Assembly: GCA_014706295.1 (NCBI GenBank)
Contig: JACSVZ010000025.1
Span: 372,001 to 436,000, forward strand
Direction of reading: 5' to 3'
Origin: Lycocorax pyrrhopterus obiensis
Taxonomy: Eukaryota; Chordata; Aves; Passeriformes; Paradisaeidae
Length of the DNA stretch: 64,000 nt
Positions 47,698 to 60,125 of this stretch are shown piece by piece (the first letter of the stretch is position 1; each line of letters starts with the position of its first letter). The position numbers were made by a program, and so were the translations under genes. A model generated the notes under the pieces. The model worked only from the letters and a program-made list of their open reading frames with translations. It searched no databases and had not been told where the DNA came from.

Positions 47698-50270
47698 GCT
47701 TTTGGATGTTGGTGCCAGCAGGGATGTTCTAGTGATGCTTTTGCCCCGGGGTAAATGTCCACCTGCATGGTCAGGTTTGAAGATGTATTTATATTTGAAG
47801 ACATATTTATTTTTTAGGGGGGGTGCAGGATTTTTCATCTGATGCTTTTATTTATATTCAAAGAGCAGTCTCTAAATCTATTGTGGCAAAGGTGCACTCT
47901 TTTTTATAAAAATACCCACCTGTAAATGTTGATTATGATGACTTCTTTGCACCAAATTACAGTGTGCCTGTGCCAGGGCATGAGTCACCTGCCACCCCAC
48001 AGTTGTCACCCAGGAGTCTGACACTCGTGTTTCTTTTTATAGGTTTGACTTAAACATGGTGACTTACTCATTTCCCTCCATTCCTTTTACAGAAATTGAG
48101 TCCCAAGACATCTTAAAAGCCACATGTGGATTGTTGAGACTTTAAAAAGGCACAGCCTATTCCTCCTGGAGAGAAATCAGAGGTGTTGGGTTTGAGGGTT
48201 CTCTGGTGGGACTGGACAAGTAGGCACAAGTGATTCCACACGATCCCTGTGTGTTCCCCTGGGAACAAGGGCCTTACCTTGCCGTGTCACCCTGGGCAGG
48301 TACTGTGGGGAGTCATGTCCTGCTCACAGTAGTAAGTGCTGGTGGTTGGTGTAGGAGCTCTGATCTTCAGCTGCCCATTATTCACTGAAGGCTTCTCTGC
48401 TGATGTGTAACGTGCTGCTCTGCTACACTATTTACAATCGTGTTATATTGGGTTTAATGAAACACTCACTTCCTTTCACAGTCTACGAAAAAGTTTGTTA
48501 CTTGTTTGGTTTCTGTGAGTGCTCAGGGGTCAGCTTGAAGGGCTTATTTTGGTTCAACAAAATGTGCAGGAGATTGTCTGCTTTCCTTGCTGGCCCCACA
48601 TGATGATTTTTCTTCCTCCTGCTTTATTGAGGAAGAGGAATCTGTATAATTGAGCCAGCATGGCCTGTGAGGGATGGGGAGACAGAGCTGGGACTTTGGA
48701 AACCTGACTGATACCCCACAGTAATTAACTGTGTGCTCAGACAAGTCATTTAATGCCCCATCCCTTCGTTTCTTCTTTTCTGTGCAGACTCCTCTGTTTG
48801 GTGAATGTTTCTGCTGAAACCGTGGAGTTCAGTCAATGCTGGGACTCCCAGACATGACTGGAACTAACTTCCATTGAATGGAAAAGTGGGTTTATTTGCT
48901 TTCTTTAATTATAGTAAGCACTCAGGTGCTGGACTCTGCTCCTGTATTCTTTTCTGATTTACTGACATCCTTTGTCCTGAAGTTTTGAAGCTGTTGAGCC
49001 CTCATGTCCATGGAATAGGTGCTGGAGATCTGTTTAAAATAACTGTCAATGGATGTGTAATAAATCCTGTCCCCCTGAAAGACTGGGGGGTAAGCCTTAA
49101 GCCAAGGTTCAGGTAGTGCTTTTCAGGAAAAGCTTGTGGTTAGCAGCTTATGTTGGGTTCCGTGAAGAACTTGATTTATGCCAGCCGCAGTTCTTTCTGA
49201 AATAATGAAAGTGAGTTTGTGAACCAAAAGAGAGGGTAGCCTGACCAGGGAGGTGGCTTCAGGGGAGTGTTACTTTCCCATATTTAAGATGTTACAAAGG
49301 ATACAAACAAGTGTCCTCTTTTGCTCCTCAGGCTGGGTTTGTCTGCAGTCTCTTTTTTTCCCCTAGAGCAGCATCCTCTCAAGCACTGCTCACAAGTCTG
49401 TAACTCCAAGCAGTCACTGAGATGTGTTTTTAAAAGGCTGTGCAAGACCAACTGCAGCAAGGCAGACAACAGTGGGGCATCCTTATAGATCCTTCATCTT
49501 GTACCTGTAGGAGGGTCTTGAATCATCAGTTGGGAACTTCAGGTTGTTGACCTGAGCTCTGGTGATTTAAGCTGTTACCATTAAATCTGTGATAACCCCT
49601 TGAGGGGGAAGGAGTGGTGATAATTGTAAACATACCACCTTTTTGCTGAGTGAAATATGTCCAGTATGTGTTAAAAAGAGCATTGCATGTGTGTAAAATG
49701 CTGTGTTTTACTCATAGCTAAATGATCAATTGCTACATTGTGTGAATATGGAGTGTAAAGGGCTGTGTTTAAAGTAAAACCCAGCCCTGCTGCAGAACTG
49801 TGAGCATGAGGACAAAAAGCACATGAACTCCTCAGTTCATTCCAGTTACTGAGAAAATGCTTTAAAACTATTTTCCAGTTTGTGTTTAATTTCAGTTACC
49901 TGTGGATATAGGGATGTCTAGAAGTGTTACGTTGTGGAGACAGGAGAGACTGGGTTTTAAACTGCTGTTTTTACACCTTGTGTACTCATTACATTCTGGA
50001 AACTTAATGAGGAAGCAGCTTTTTAGCCTGGTAGGGATAATTCTCAGCTTTCCTGCTGTGTGTTCAGCAGGGCTGGTTTGGAGGCTGTGGCCAGGGGTGC
50101 CCCAGCCTTGCAGTGCAAACAAGTCTGGCTGAGCTCTCCTGACTCTGGGGTAAATTACACTGGACACACCTTGGTTTTTATTTCCCAGAGATATTTTTGG
50201 TACATCTTACAGCTCATTTTTCTAGTACATGTGTTTAACAGCTTCTGTTATTCCCTTTCACACCAAACCA
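47698..50270. other. Non-coding stretch, mostly unrecognised
   Basis: Contains one MIR-type relic at about 48700-48790. No gene or RNA was otherwise recognised. Confidence 0.55.
48700..48790 (+). repeat. MIR-type SINE relic, plus orientation
   Basis: The words gtaattaactgtgtgctcag and acaagtcatttaatgcccca, followed by cgtttcttcttttctgtgca, track the MIR core in sense orientation: the CTAACTAGCTGTGTGACC-, GGCAAGTCACTTAA- and CAGTTTCCTCATCTGTAA-like series. Divergence is high and the call rests on order and spacing of words. Confidence 0.5.
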
Positions 50271-50417
50271 ATCATGAAATCCCAGACTGTTTTGGGTTGG
50301 GAGGGACCTTAAAGCCCACCCAGTCCCACCCCCTGCCATGGGCAGGGACACCTTCCACTACACCAGGTTGCTCCAAGCCCCATCCAGTCTGGCCTTGGAC
50401 ACTTCCAGGAATGGGAG
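50271..50417 (-). mobile_element. CR1 LINE 3'-end fragment
   Basis: From atcatgaaatcccagactgt the text runs through tttgggttgggagggacctt, aaagcccacccagtcccacc, gacaccttccactacaccag, gttgctccaagcc, to ggccttggacacttccagga. This is the complement of a CR1 3' end, minus orientation. It is close in sequence to the fragment at 42428-42596, so both probably come from the same CR1 subfamily. Confidence 0.92.
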
Positions 50418-53400
50418 TGTTAGGAATTCTGGATGCTGGGCCTGGGGAGCTGGGCTGGAATATCCTTTTCTGTGTGTCCATTTTCCCTGGCCATAACACT
50501 TTGATGTTTTCTGGCCATAACACACACCCAGGCTTCTCACATGGTGTTCTCCATGCAAAATGAATGAAAAATTTGCTAAAAGATTCCCCAAGCTCTTTCT
50601 CTACTATTTTCCTGTGGTGCTTCATAGGTTTATTATAGCTTAAAACCTTTAGATTATACCCATAAGGAAAGCAATTAACAAAAATCTGTGCATCAATGGA
50701 TTATAATGAGAGAAAATTAGATTTGTCTTTCATCTTCTTTTCTTTCTGTTTCAGAAAAAGTATAATCTCCTTCATGTTCAAAACAGCCATTTTATTGTCA
50801 TTTAACTGTGTGCTGTGTTAAAAAGCTTTCAGTGGTGTTGAAAGAAATCCCAGAAGCTGTACTTTGAGAAAACACAGAACTTTTAACAAAAAGCATTTAT
50901 GTCCAGTTTTTAACAAAATCAGTGATTTTTCGTGAAAAGATTTGGATAAAAATGCATTCTGTGCTTTGTGTATTTTTCTGAGTGTTAGCCAGAATTGCTC
51001 CTTACCTTGGAACATAAGAGGATGAGCTAAAGCTTGGGGGTGCAGTGGTTTCCCTTGGGGGTAGGAGCAGGAGCAGCATTTCTTGCTTTGCAACATTTGT
51101 GTTATGTAACATAAGATCTACATTTCCATGCATTATCCCCTTCTCCAATGTTTAAACACAAAAATAACACCCCCAGTACCAGCAGAACAATCCTGTCCCA
51201 GGGATCTCAGTGATCTCGTCCTTCTCGATGCAGAGTGAATGTCATGATGAGAGATGCCAAGTGACAGCTTCCATGATTATTACTCAAGCCTCATAAAACA
51301 GAATATTCATGTGTTTCTAGCACTGGGATGGAGGAGGAGTTGCAGATACAGAGCTGGGACTGACCAAATAAATGCCCTGCAGGCAAAGATAAGACCATCC
51401 CTGACCAATGAGAGGTTTCAGCTGTATTTTGGAACTTTCTGCATGTTGGGTTTCTGTCCTGTTGGCTGTTTCTCTGTGTTGAGGCAGCACCTTCTGTGAA
51501 GGACAAACTCCACACCTCATCTATTTGGGGTGTTCCAGCTACTTGCATTTGGAAGTAATTGGTGCTCCAGTACTGGGAGCAGACCACGGGCTCTTCCAGA
51601 GGGCTCTGAACACTCCTATCCATGCTGCTGGGTTTTCCCTGGGCTTTTCTGAGCTTCCTGACTTTCTGTGTAGCTCCAGCCCTTCCCAAAGCTGTGAAAG
51701 TCACATCCAGGTATCAGCAGACTGTTCCGAGTCACTCCTGAGCTTCCAGTGTAGCTCCCTCGTGGCTTTCATTTATTTACTTCCCAAAAGCCCCATTATC
51801 TTTACACAGCTAGAAAAAGCCTCGTATAAAGGGGAGTTCCCATTTTGAGGTGACCTGTGTGATGCTGCTTGACCCACAAGCTTTAAATCCAGTTTTATAC
51901 CAACAATACTCCAGAATTTCCTAATTTCCTCTCCCAGTCCTACCCTGCGGTGCAGACCTGTCTGGATTTTGTGTGAGACATTGAGCTGATCCTTCCTGCT
52001 GCTTCTCCTGTGTCTCCCACTTTGACAGTACCATGTGTTGTCTCCCTTCAGCAGTCTCAGCTGATTTAACTGGATTTCTTTCCCTTCTTCAGCTTCCAAA
52101 CTTGCTGCAGAGCAGGGGAGAGACTGTCACCTGTGTTGTGCTTGGAGAGGGAATGCTTTGCATAGCCATTTTTCCAGAGACAAGAAAATAAATCTCTATC
52201 AGCATAACAATGTGTCCCATGTCTGGATAAATGACCCGGGAGAGAAAATCCTGTACTTCATCAAATGTTCTTGGTGTCAAGGTGTCAATGCTTGTGTCAA
52301 GACCTCTGGATAATTGAACTTTGGCTGGATTTTGTTAGCATTTCATTTGCCCATCAAAGCTGTGGGCATAAAATGTTGATTTAGGGGCACCAGAAGGACA
52401 GTGTTAAAAACTAAAACCAAGCAGTGTTCCTCAGCTTTTTCCAACCTCTCTCCAAGGGTTTAACAATTGCAAGACTTGATTGAAAAGACTTGACTTTTTA
52501 ATTGTAGCAGGGTAGAGTAGTTTCTTAGAAAGCAACACTTGGGAAAGGAGATACAGGACATTTTGTGATAATGAAGGAGTGAAAGAATGGAAAGAAGAAT
52601 ATGGATAAGAGGTTGTGGAAGGGCTGAAGTAACAGCAGGACAATGAAGGGTGAGAGTGGGAAAGCAGGGTGATAAAGTGGAGAGCAGGAAACAAAGGATG
52701 AGAACTTGAAAAAGAGAAAGCAGTTGAGTAGGAACCTGATGAAGTAAAGCAATGAAGAGAGATGTGAAGAGCAGGACGAAGTGGAAGTTGGGTGTCCGGT
52801 TTTCGGGCATTTGATATGGCTTAAAACACACTTAGGTAGAGGAGGAACGATTCTGAAAATGCCTTCTAATAATGAGAGCAAGGCAGAGGTCATGAGGGGT
52901 CATTTAAAGATACCTTCCTGCTGCAGTAGTGTCTGTGCAGAATCCAGCTTCGGTCTAGTGAAGCTTCATGCAGGATTCACAGGCTCACCTCCTGGGCTGT
53001 GCGCCCTGACTTCCTCATCAGTCCCAAGTCACTGATCTCTGAGGAAATAGTGCACATTCTTTCATGGGTTAACGTGGAGAACTTGGCATGACACTGAGTG
53101 TGAGCTCTGAGAGGTTACACAGGCAGCTTTGGGAATGTTTGAGTAATCATTCCTCTTCTGACTCTCAGTTCCCTGCTTTTCACAGGGAGGACATCAGCAA
53201 TATCCTTTCCTAGATGAAGTACTTGGATGTTGAGAGTGGAGAAGGAAGGTTTAACTGCCTGCACATGATTAGAAAGAGTAGAACTGAGCGATTGTACAGA
53301 TGGAGGTACTTAAACCACAGTATCTGCAAGCTTTAATGTCTGAACAGGCAAAACCATAGCCCTGTTTCAGAGAGAGTCAGTCAGAGTGAAAGGAGAATGA

Positions 53401-56400
53401 TGGCTATGGTAAGAGCAGGCAGTGACACAGAAGACAGAAATTCACTTCTCTTTCTGTCCTTGCAACTGTTTTGGGGGATATTTTAAATAAAAGCTTTCAT
53501 CCAGGCGGGGACTGAGGTGAGATAGAGGCAGAGCTATTACAGTATATTCCTGTGAGTCAAATCATGGTTGCCTAATATAAAACCAGAGCAGCTCATTGCC
53601 AGCTTTACACCTGGGGAAAAAGCACACTGGAGCCCTTTGTAGGACTGTGTATTTAGCCATCAAGTGCCTGACGGCTACACCAGAGATGCTTAATGCAATT
53701 CCCAGCTCTCCCAGATGGGAAGCTCCCTGCTATGCAGGTGTGGAGTCAGATCACTCTGGCTGCAGAGGACGAACTGTGCAATCCCATGGGATACCTTCCT
53801 GCAGCCTAAAGGTGCACTGCTCTGGTGGTCCTGACTGCCCACAGCGCTCACAGTTGACACACATTTTTCAGTTCATATGACAAAAGAGAGGATCAGCTTG
53901 TAATTTAAGAGCAGCTGGGCTGAAAAGTGGAAATGGGGAAATGTGGAACAATGCTCAGAAAGGAGAGGGATGGACAGATGGGGGAAGCATTTGAAATTTT
54001 TCAACTCTTGTGCAGTCTCCTCTGGTTATAGATACATGGATGCTCAAACCACTTGCAAGATGTTCTTTCTGTGTCCTTGCTAGTGCAAAGCTCTTGCTCT
54101 GGAGAAGAAGCTGCTCCACGACTTGCCATCTTTTGGGGGCCAGATGCTGTTACCTGGGGGAGCTGTGCCCTGGGGGCAGTGAAATGTGTCTGTGCTGCTG
54201 CCATTTGATCTGTTCCTCCACTGCTCGGACTTGGCTGCTTTCCACCACATTCAGTCTCAAACTGTGGCTCTCCCTCATGGGCCCCTTCCATTATCCAGCT
54301 TTAATGAACAGAGTTTCTCTCTTGGCCACGAGTTTTAAGGGTGACAGAGCTCTTCACAGCAGTGTCAGGAGCTCAAACACCTCTTTCCCCTGAGCTGCCT
54401 CTGCTTCTCCCTGCTGCTAAACCTGCTCCTGTGTTCTTCAAGGCTGGAGAAACTCAGACCTTGTGGGTGGTAATTACTGTGCTTGCTTCCCTCTCTCATG
54501 TCTCTGCTCTCCATCCCTCAGGAGTTTTTCTTATCCTTGCAGCTTATCTTGCACTTTCTCTAGGTTCAGTGAGACAGGTTTTCAAGTCTTGAGCCAGGTG
54601 GAAACAAGTCCAAGGAATGAGCTACTCCTGAGCAGCTGTGACACTGATGATCTATTTCTCCATAGTGAACTTGTGAAAATGTAAATTTTTAACCAAGGTT
54701 GCTGTTTCCTTTGCACTGCAGAGTTCTCTTTTGTCATGTCTAAGACACTTTTGAGGGGAATACCTCTGAGTGCCTGCTCATTCCCTCAGGGCAGGTGCTG
54801 AGGGATTATGGACAGTGCTGAACAGAGCAGGTGGATCACACACAGAGACACACCGTGGGCACAGCACCACAGGACAAGCTCAAACCTGTCCTGAGCAGCA
54901 GCTTGCTCAGACTATTCTGGGGGAGGAAGAAAAGCAGTGTGGGAATGCTGGAATTACTCATCTAGTTGAGTGTCTGCTCCACGAGGCTGGTTCCCCTTTA
55001 CCCTGGAATAAGGTTTCGCTAACAGTAAGTTGCAGGGAGTACCTATTTCTTCTTCTGGCAGGGATTCCACCAATGAAGATTGTGGTTCATGACTTAAAAA
55101 CACATGCTGTGTGTCCCATGCAGGACTTGGAGCCAGGAAGGGGCTCCTTAGCTTCCTCTTCTGGTGCTGTGTCTGGTCTGAAGTCTGAGTGTCCTATTGG
55201 AGCTTTTGACATGTATGCATTTTACAATGCAAACTCATAAGAAAGGATCTGAGTTTTCAGTGTGGGTTTGACGGTGGAGTTTCAGGCTTTGCAGCATTGG
55301 TGTTGTGCAGGAGTGCCACAGAATGTGCCAATGTCTTTGCGCGGGTACGGCACCTGATGGCTCAGCCTGGCTCGGCTTTAGGAAGGGGAGGTGGGACACT
55401 CAGTTCCATGTGTTTGCTTGGCATCTATAGCAAGGACTGCGCTGCTGAGTGTTCCTTTTACAGCCTGTCTTGTAGCAAAAGCTGAATTTGACACCTTTTA
55501 ACACAAGGCTTGGTTGGGAGCTGAAGATGTCTCACGTTATGTACCCTGTGTGAGTGGAGCTTAGTCTCCACGTCCCAATCACCCTCTTGCTATGAGGTGT
55601 TTGCAGGGCTGGGTTTTCACTGAGATCCTAAATTGTTTTTTCTCTCCTTCCCTTGATAAACACATTCACTCTGCAGTTTATGAAATCAGTAACACGCCTG
55701 CAGCAGATTGGTTGGGCATCACAAACCCAAGGTCTATCCAAGGAATTCAGCAGGACAGAGGTCTGGAGATGCAGTAACTGTCCCAGAGATGCAGTAACGC
55801 ATGGCTGGGTAAATGGCCCTTAGGATGATTAACTGGGAGGTGTGCAGCAGTGGCAGTACACTTGTATTTAAAGTGGAGCCTTGGGCGTAGCGCTTGCACG
55901 GGAGAATGTGCGGGAATGTCCCTCTGGACAGGGGTTGGGAGGTGCCTGCTCAGCACTTTTGCCTTCATGTGGGAGCACGGCTGCAGCCAACCCTTCAGAG
56001 CCTCATCCAGCCCTAACCCTGCCTGAGGAGCCTCTGATGTGGGCACAGCTTGAAAGGCTTTTACATATATTTTGTCAGTCACAAAGTGCAACCTGGTTTT
56101 CTCTTTCTTGTGCTGTGATTCACCGAGTCCTTCTGGTATAAAACGACCATTTTTCATATAAAATGATATTAAACAGGCCCTGAACAACTGCGCTCCATGG
56201 CAGGGTGAGGCAAATGCCCTGCCATAATCCTCAGGAGAGAGCAGTTTGTGACCTATATAGTTAATTAGCAATGAAGTAGTTCTCATCTTGGGCTAGCAGT
56301 AAGATTTTCTTTTAAATATTTTAGTTTCTTGGTTCCAGCTGTCCAGTTTGTCTTTGTTTCCTGAACTTGCTTCACTGCATATTGAGCAGCACCTCAGCTA

Positions 56401-59069
56401 AAATTGTGGTTGTAAAATACCCTACAAGAATGGTGTTGCTTCAAATAATTTACTCAAAAAATTGTATATCTTAGCATTGAACTATTTTCCCATTAAATTA
56501 GTTTACTTTTGGAAACAAAAGCAATCCTACAGTGTCTTATCATGCATAAATTATTAATGGCAATCCATTTTTAATTTAATGAAAAATTATGCAAAGAGCA
56601 AGGGAGGAAGGCTTGCAGCATCCTTGGTCCTTCTCTGCCTAGATAACCTCAAGCAAGTGAAGAGGTTATATTTAAAATCCTCTCTTGCTTGGCACTTTTA
56701 TCTTCTTAAATAGAATCGTGTTTAAACTCAGAGAAACTATCAAAGGTGGAAAGAAAGTACTGGCAGAGGTGAGAAGTGGTAAAGAATTGCATAATCCTGT
56801 TCTTTAATTGGTTGACAGAAGTTTCTGTTAGGAGAGAATTGTCTGAAACAGGAGTTGCTGTTGCAACTTCCCAAAGTTTATTTAGGTGGTAGAAAGCTGA
56901 ATCATTATGTAAATCAAATTATCCGTATGAGCTCTATCAACTTGAAGTTAAATTGGTCATGGGTGCAACTGTGTCATAGAGCAGCTGTCCAGGTTGGAGA
57001 TTTGTTTTGAATTCGATTCTGAGCCACCCCCTGTTACCCCAAGGATTAAGAGATAAAATGTTCCCAAGCCAATTGCTAATTTAACAGCAAATTAGAGCAG
57101 TTAGTGATACCTCTCTGTTCTGTTCTCCTAGTTGAAAAAACAGCAACAAACCCCCAATTTGAGTCACACTTAATTTTCTTTTGTTATTGTGATAATTCAA
57201 GCCCTAAATAAGGGGAAAGCATAGGGAGAGAGATCTTGTCTGCATTAGAAAAATGATCCATTACTGTCAAAACTTACCTGCAGCAGAAAGAACCCAGCTT
57301 GTGTGCAGGAAACCTGTGAGGTTACATCAAACCATAGCAATTTGGAGCCTGGTTGTCTAAGAGACATATTAAAGACCTTTTTAAATGTGACACTTGGATG
57401 TGCACAGTGGTGTTCCTAGTAACTGGTGAATTCTAGTTAGCTGTGAAACCAAATCCTTGTTATTGTTTAGCTGTACAGTCCCGAGCCCTGGCCTTGGAAA
57501 AAGGCTGTGCTGCACTGAAAAATGTACAGATACAGAGCAAGAATGGCTCTGGCCTTGGCGGGTTTGCAGCCAAAGTGCAGAAGGACAGGTAGCCCTGGGT
57601 GAGGAGAGAGGAGCTGGCAGGAGGAGCTGGAGGTGGGATCTCAGCATGGAAACACGGGAAGCAGCAGCAGGGCACAATCCTCTGCTGTGCCCCCAACACC
57701 TGCCTGTGCAGGGAGTGCCTGTGCTCAATCTCTGTGCACTGAAATGCACCTTCTCTGTGCTTGTCATAGGCTCCAGGTTGTTGGAAGAGCTTCCTGGAGT
57801 TGTAGTGAATACATTTCCCTAATTTTTCCTCACAGCTATTTCTACTCCTCTAAGCAGGGTAGTAGACCTTAAGCTGTACCAGATGATGTGTGGACAGTGC
57901 TTGTTGTGTTTTTATGCTTTATCACTTTCTGATGTGACAGCTCTGGGTTTGCTTTGTTTGGTTCTGTTTCATTCAGCTTGGATTGAACGCTGTTCACCAG
58001 GAGCTACGGAACTGGGTTTTAGCCTCACTCCTTTAAGCAAAATTTATTTTCTATCTGTGGTCACCTTAGGGTGCAGTATTTTATTGTAGAACACCTGGGT
58101 GGAGAATTTCCACAGGGCTTCTCACCTTGTGTTCTCATTCTGTTTTGGGGTCCTGGACCACTGGCGACTTCTGCCCTGGCTCTGTCCTCATCACTTTGCG
58201 CAAACCATTCACTTCTCAGTGTGCTTCTCTTTTCTCCTGTCTTGGAGTTTGAATTAACTTCCCCACTCAAGTCAGAGAGGTCAAGACCACCAGCTGAGGT
58301 TTATAATCCCTGGGATGAATCCACCCAGTATCCCTTGGTCTCTCTCACTGGGAGCTGCAGGTGAGGGGTGTTTAAACAGCTCCTGCAGCCCAGCAGCCAC
58401 TGATGCAAAATGAGAACAGGTTTTTTTCCTAAATGGGCATGTTGTTTCCTATTAAGTTGTTCTATCTTTAGCTTGTCCCATTCTTGCATGTCTGTTTTGG
58501 TGAAACAAAGAAAAATTAGCATTGGGAAAGAGGGATTTGGAAAGGATCATTAGGCTTTCTAGGCACAGAACGGGTATAACCTGTTTGACTTTGCTCAGCT
58601 TTGCCAAGCTCGAATCTTCCCTGTCTCCTGTAAATGCTGAGCTCATGCTTGGCCCGGCTGTGTCCTTAGGCATCAGGGCTGATGAACGGGGTTATTGTTA
58701 CTTGGTTATACAGCATTTAGCAAGCAGCACTGATCCAACCATTACAGACTAAAAAAGAACAGTTATACTGACTGTTCTATATAATTTGGGGTTGTGCAGC
58801 CTCTTCTGTTGAATTTTAAACAAAAAGACGTTGTCTTTCTGAACTTGGTCTCTTGCTGAGTCCAAAGAGCATACAGAATTTCACCCCCCAAAATCTTCAC
58901 TTACACTGATAACCCTCAGCATCCTGCTGAGTTGAAAGGAACTGTGTGCAAAACCTTTAGATTCCACATGGAGTTTCCATGGGCTGTGGCTGGACAATAT
59001 CCAGTATTGCTACAAATTCCAGCTTGTACCTTTGAGCTTCAGGCAGGAGTAGCAGTGATAACAGAAAAA
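50418..59069. other. Non-coding stretch, no gene recognised
   Basis: About 8.6 kb without recognisable exon, RNA or transposon. A purine-rich segment lies at about 52540-52780. Open frames such as plus 54770-55240 and minus 55747-56286 (179 codons) lack motifs. An AT-rich block at 56440-56610, with cccattaaattagtttactt and cataaattattaatggcaat, resembles conserved enhancer sequence by composition only. Confidence 0.55.
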
Positions 59070-59205
59070 CTTGGGCCATTTCACAGAAATGAGAACAGCT
59101 CTGCATTCTGTACTGATACAGAAAGATTAATATTACTTGAGGAAGGTCACACAACAAGCTGATGGCCAAGCCAGGACTGAGAGCCATCCATCATCCAGGC
59201 TTTCC
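59070..59205 (-). repeat. MIR-type SINE relic, minus orientation
   Basis: The plus strand reads gggccatttcacagaaatga, then gaaagattaatattacttga, ggaaggtcacacaacaagct and ggccaagccaggactgagag. In order and spacing this follows the complement of the MIR core (the CCATTTTACAGATGAGGAAA-, AGGTTAAGTAACTTG-, CCAAGGTCACACAGCTAG- and GCAGAGCCAGGATT-like words). It is one of the two best MIR-like matches in the window. Confidence 0.65.
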
Positions 59206-59454
59206 TCTTATTTGCTAGACCTCAGTGCCTCGGATGGAGAGCTCATCATCCTCACTGCTGCACTGGTGGTCTGGTGAAGGATTTCAGTCTTTTAATGGGA
59301 TCTGAAAGTTGGGTTGTAATAATTATTTCTCATTTCTGGTTTGGTGTATGAACTAGAAATTGTAATAGCAGTTTTTACACAGCTCCTTTTCAAACTGGCT
59401 GCATAAACAGAGAAATAAATTAAGGCGTACAAGTCTCCTCTGGGAACACAGTAA

Positions 59455-59565
59455 ATATTACCCTGTTTTCCAAAAGGAGGAAGCAGAACAGCAAACACAA
59501 TAATGTGATATATCCAAGGTTAACCAGTTGGCAGAACTGGGAATAACTCCTGCTCATATGGTCCT
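59455..59565 (-). repeat. MIR-type SINE relic, minus orientation (second copy)
   Basis: tattaccctgttttccaaaa, ggaggaagcagaacagcaaa, atccaaggttaaccagttgg and cagaactgggaataactcct again follow the complement of the MIR core. The orientation is the same as the copy at 59070-59205, about 250 bp away. They could be two insertions or an old local duplication; outside the core words the two do not look alike, so separate insertions are more likely. Confidence 0.55.
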
Positions 59566-59819
59566 TACTGGTCACTTGTTTCAAGTGTTATTTAGGGGTC
59601 AGACCATGCAGGGCAGGTGAAGACATCCCTGCGTGGATCCGAGGGACGAGGATGGAGGTGCTCAGGACAAAGAGATGCCTTTTCCGCCTGCAGCCGGGAA
59701 AGGGTTACAGCTGAAATGCCTGTAGCAGCCTCAGGAAAACATGAATCGATGCTGCTGAGGGAGGGCAGGATGGGAGCCCAGACCCGCGAGCTGCCTTGTG
59801 CTTTTCCTTTATGAACACA

Positions 59820-60125
59820 CCTTTGTGGGGGGTTGGAGCCGGGGCTCCGGAGCATCGCGGCGGGGCTGGCGCGGGAGCAGCCCCTGCCCCAGCCGCTGCC
59901 CCTTCCTTCCCCCGGCACCTCCGTCCCGCAGCTCCCGCGGCTCCGTGTGCGCTCTGCGCTCTGCCCTGCGCTCTGTGCTCTGTGCCGTACACGCAACATG
60001 GAGGGAGGGACCGGCGCCGCCGCCGCCTTCCCCAGCAGCCGCTCGGTCGCGCTCGCCGCGGGCACCGCCGGAGCCGCAGCCGGAGCCGGGACCGGCCTCG
60101 ATGGATCGCACAGGTCAGTGCCAGC
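59820..60125 (+). promoter_or_regulatory. CpG island, probable gene promoter
   Basis: Over about 300 bases GC content rises sharply and CpG is dense (several dozen), with blocks such as agcatcgcggcggggctggc, ctcccgcggctccgtg, gcgctcgccgcgggcaccg. The rest of the window is CpG-poor. There is no clear TATA box, which is usual for CpG-island promoters. Strand is inferred from the good start codon and splice donor on the plus strand; bidirectional activity cannot be excluded. Confidence 0.75.
59998..60113 (+). CDS. Candidate first coding exon of an unidentified gene
   Basis: An ATG at 59998 has A at -3 and G at +4 (good Kozak context). It opens an Ala/Gly-rich frame beginning MEGGTGAAAAFPSSRSV that stays open to a splice donor, cag|gtcagt, with GT at 60114-60115. 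The coding part is 116 nt, so the exon would end in phase 2. A second ATG at 60101 in another frame has weaker context and would leave only four codons before the donor. The exon lies inside the CpG island. I do not recognise the protein from this segment; low-complexity Ala/Gly starts are common. Alternatively the exon may be entirely 5' untranslated. Confidence 0.4.

Noticed and set aside
54770..55240. 156-codon plus-strand open frame
   Set aside because: No motif, no coding-like composition, and no splice or promoter context.
55747..56286. 179-codon minus-strand open frame
   Set aside because: Composition looks random and no domain is recognised; probably chance.
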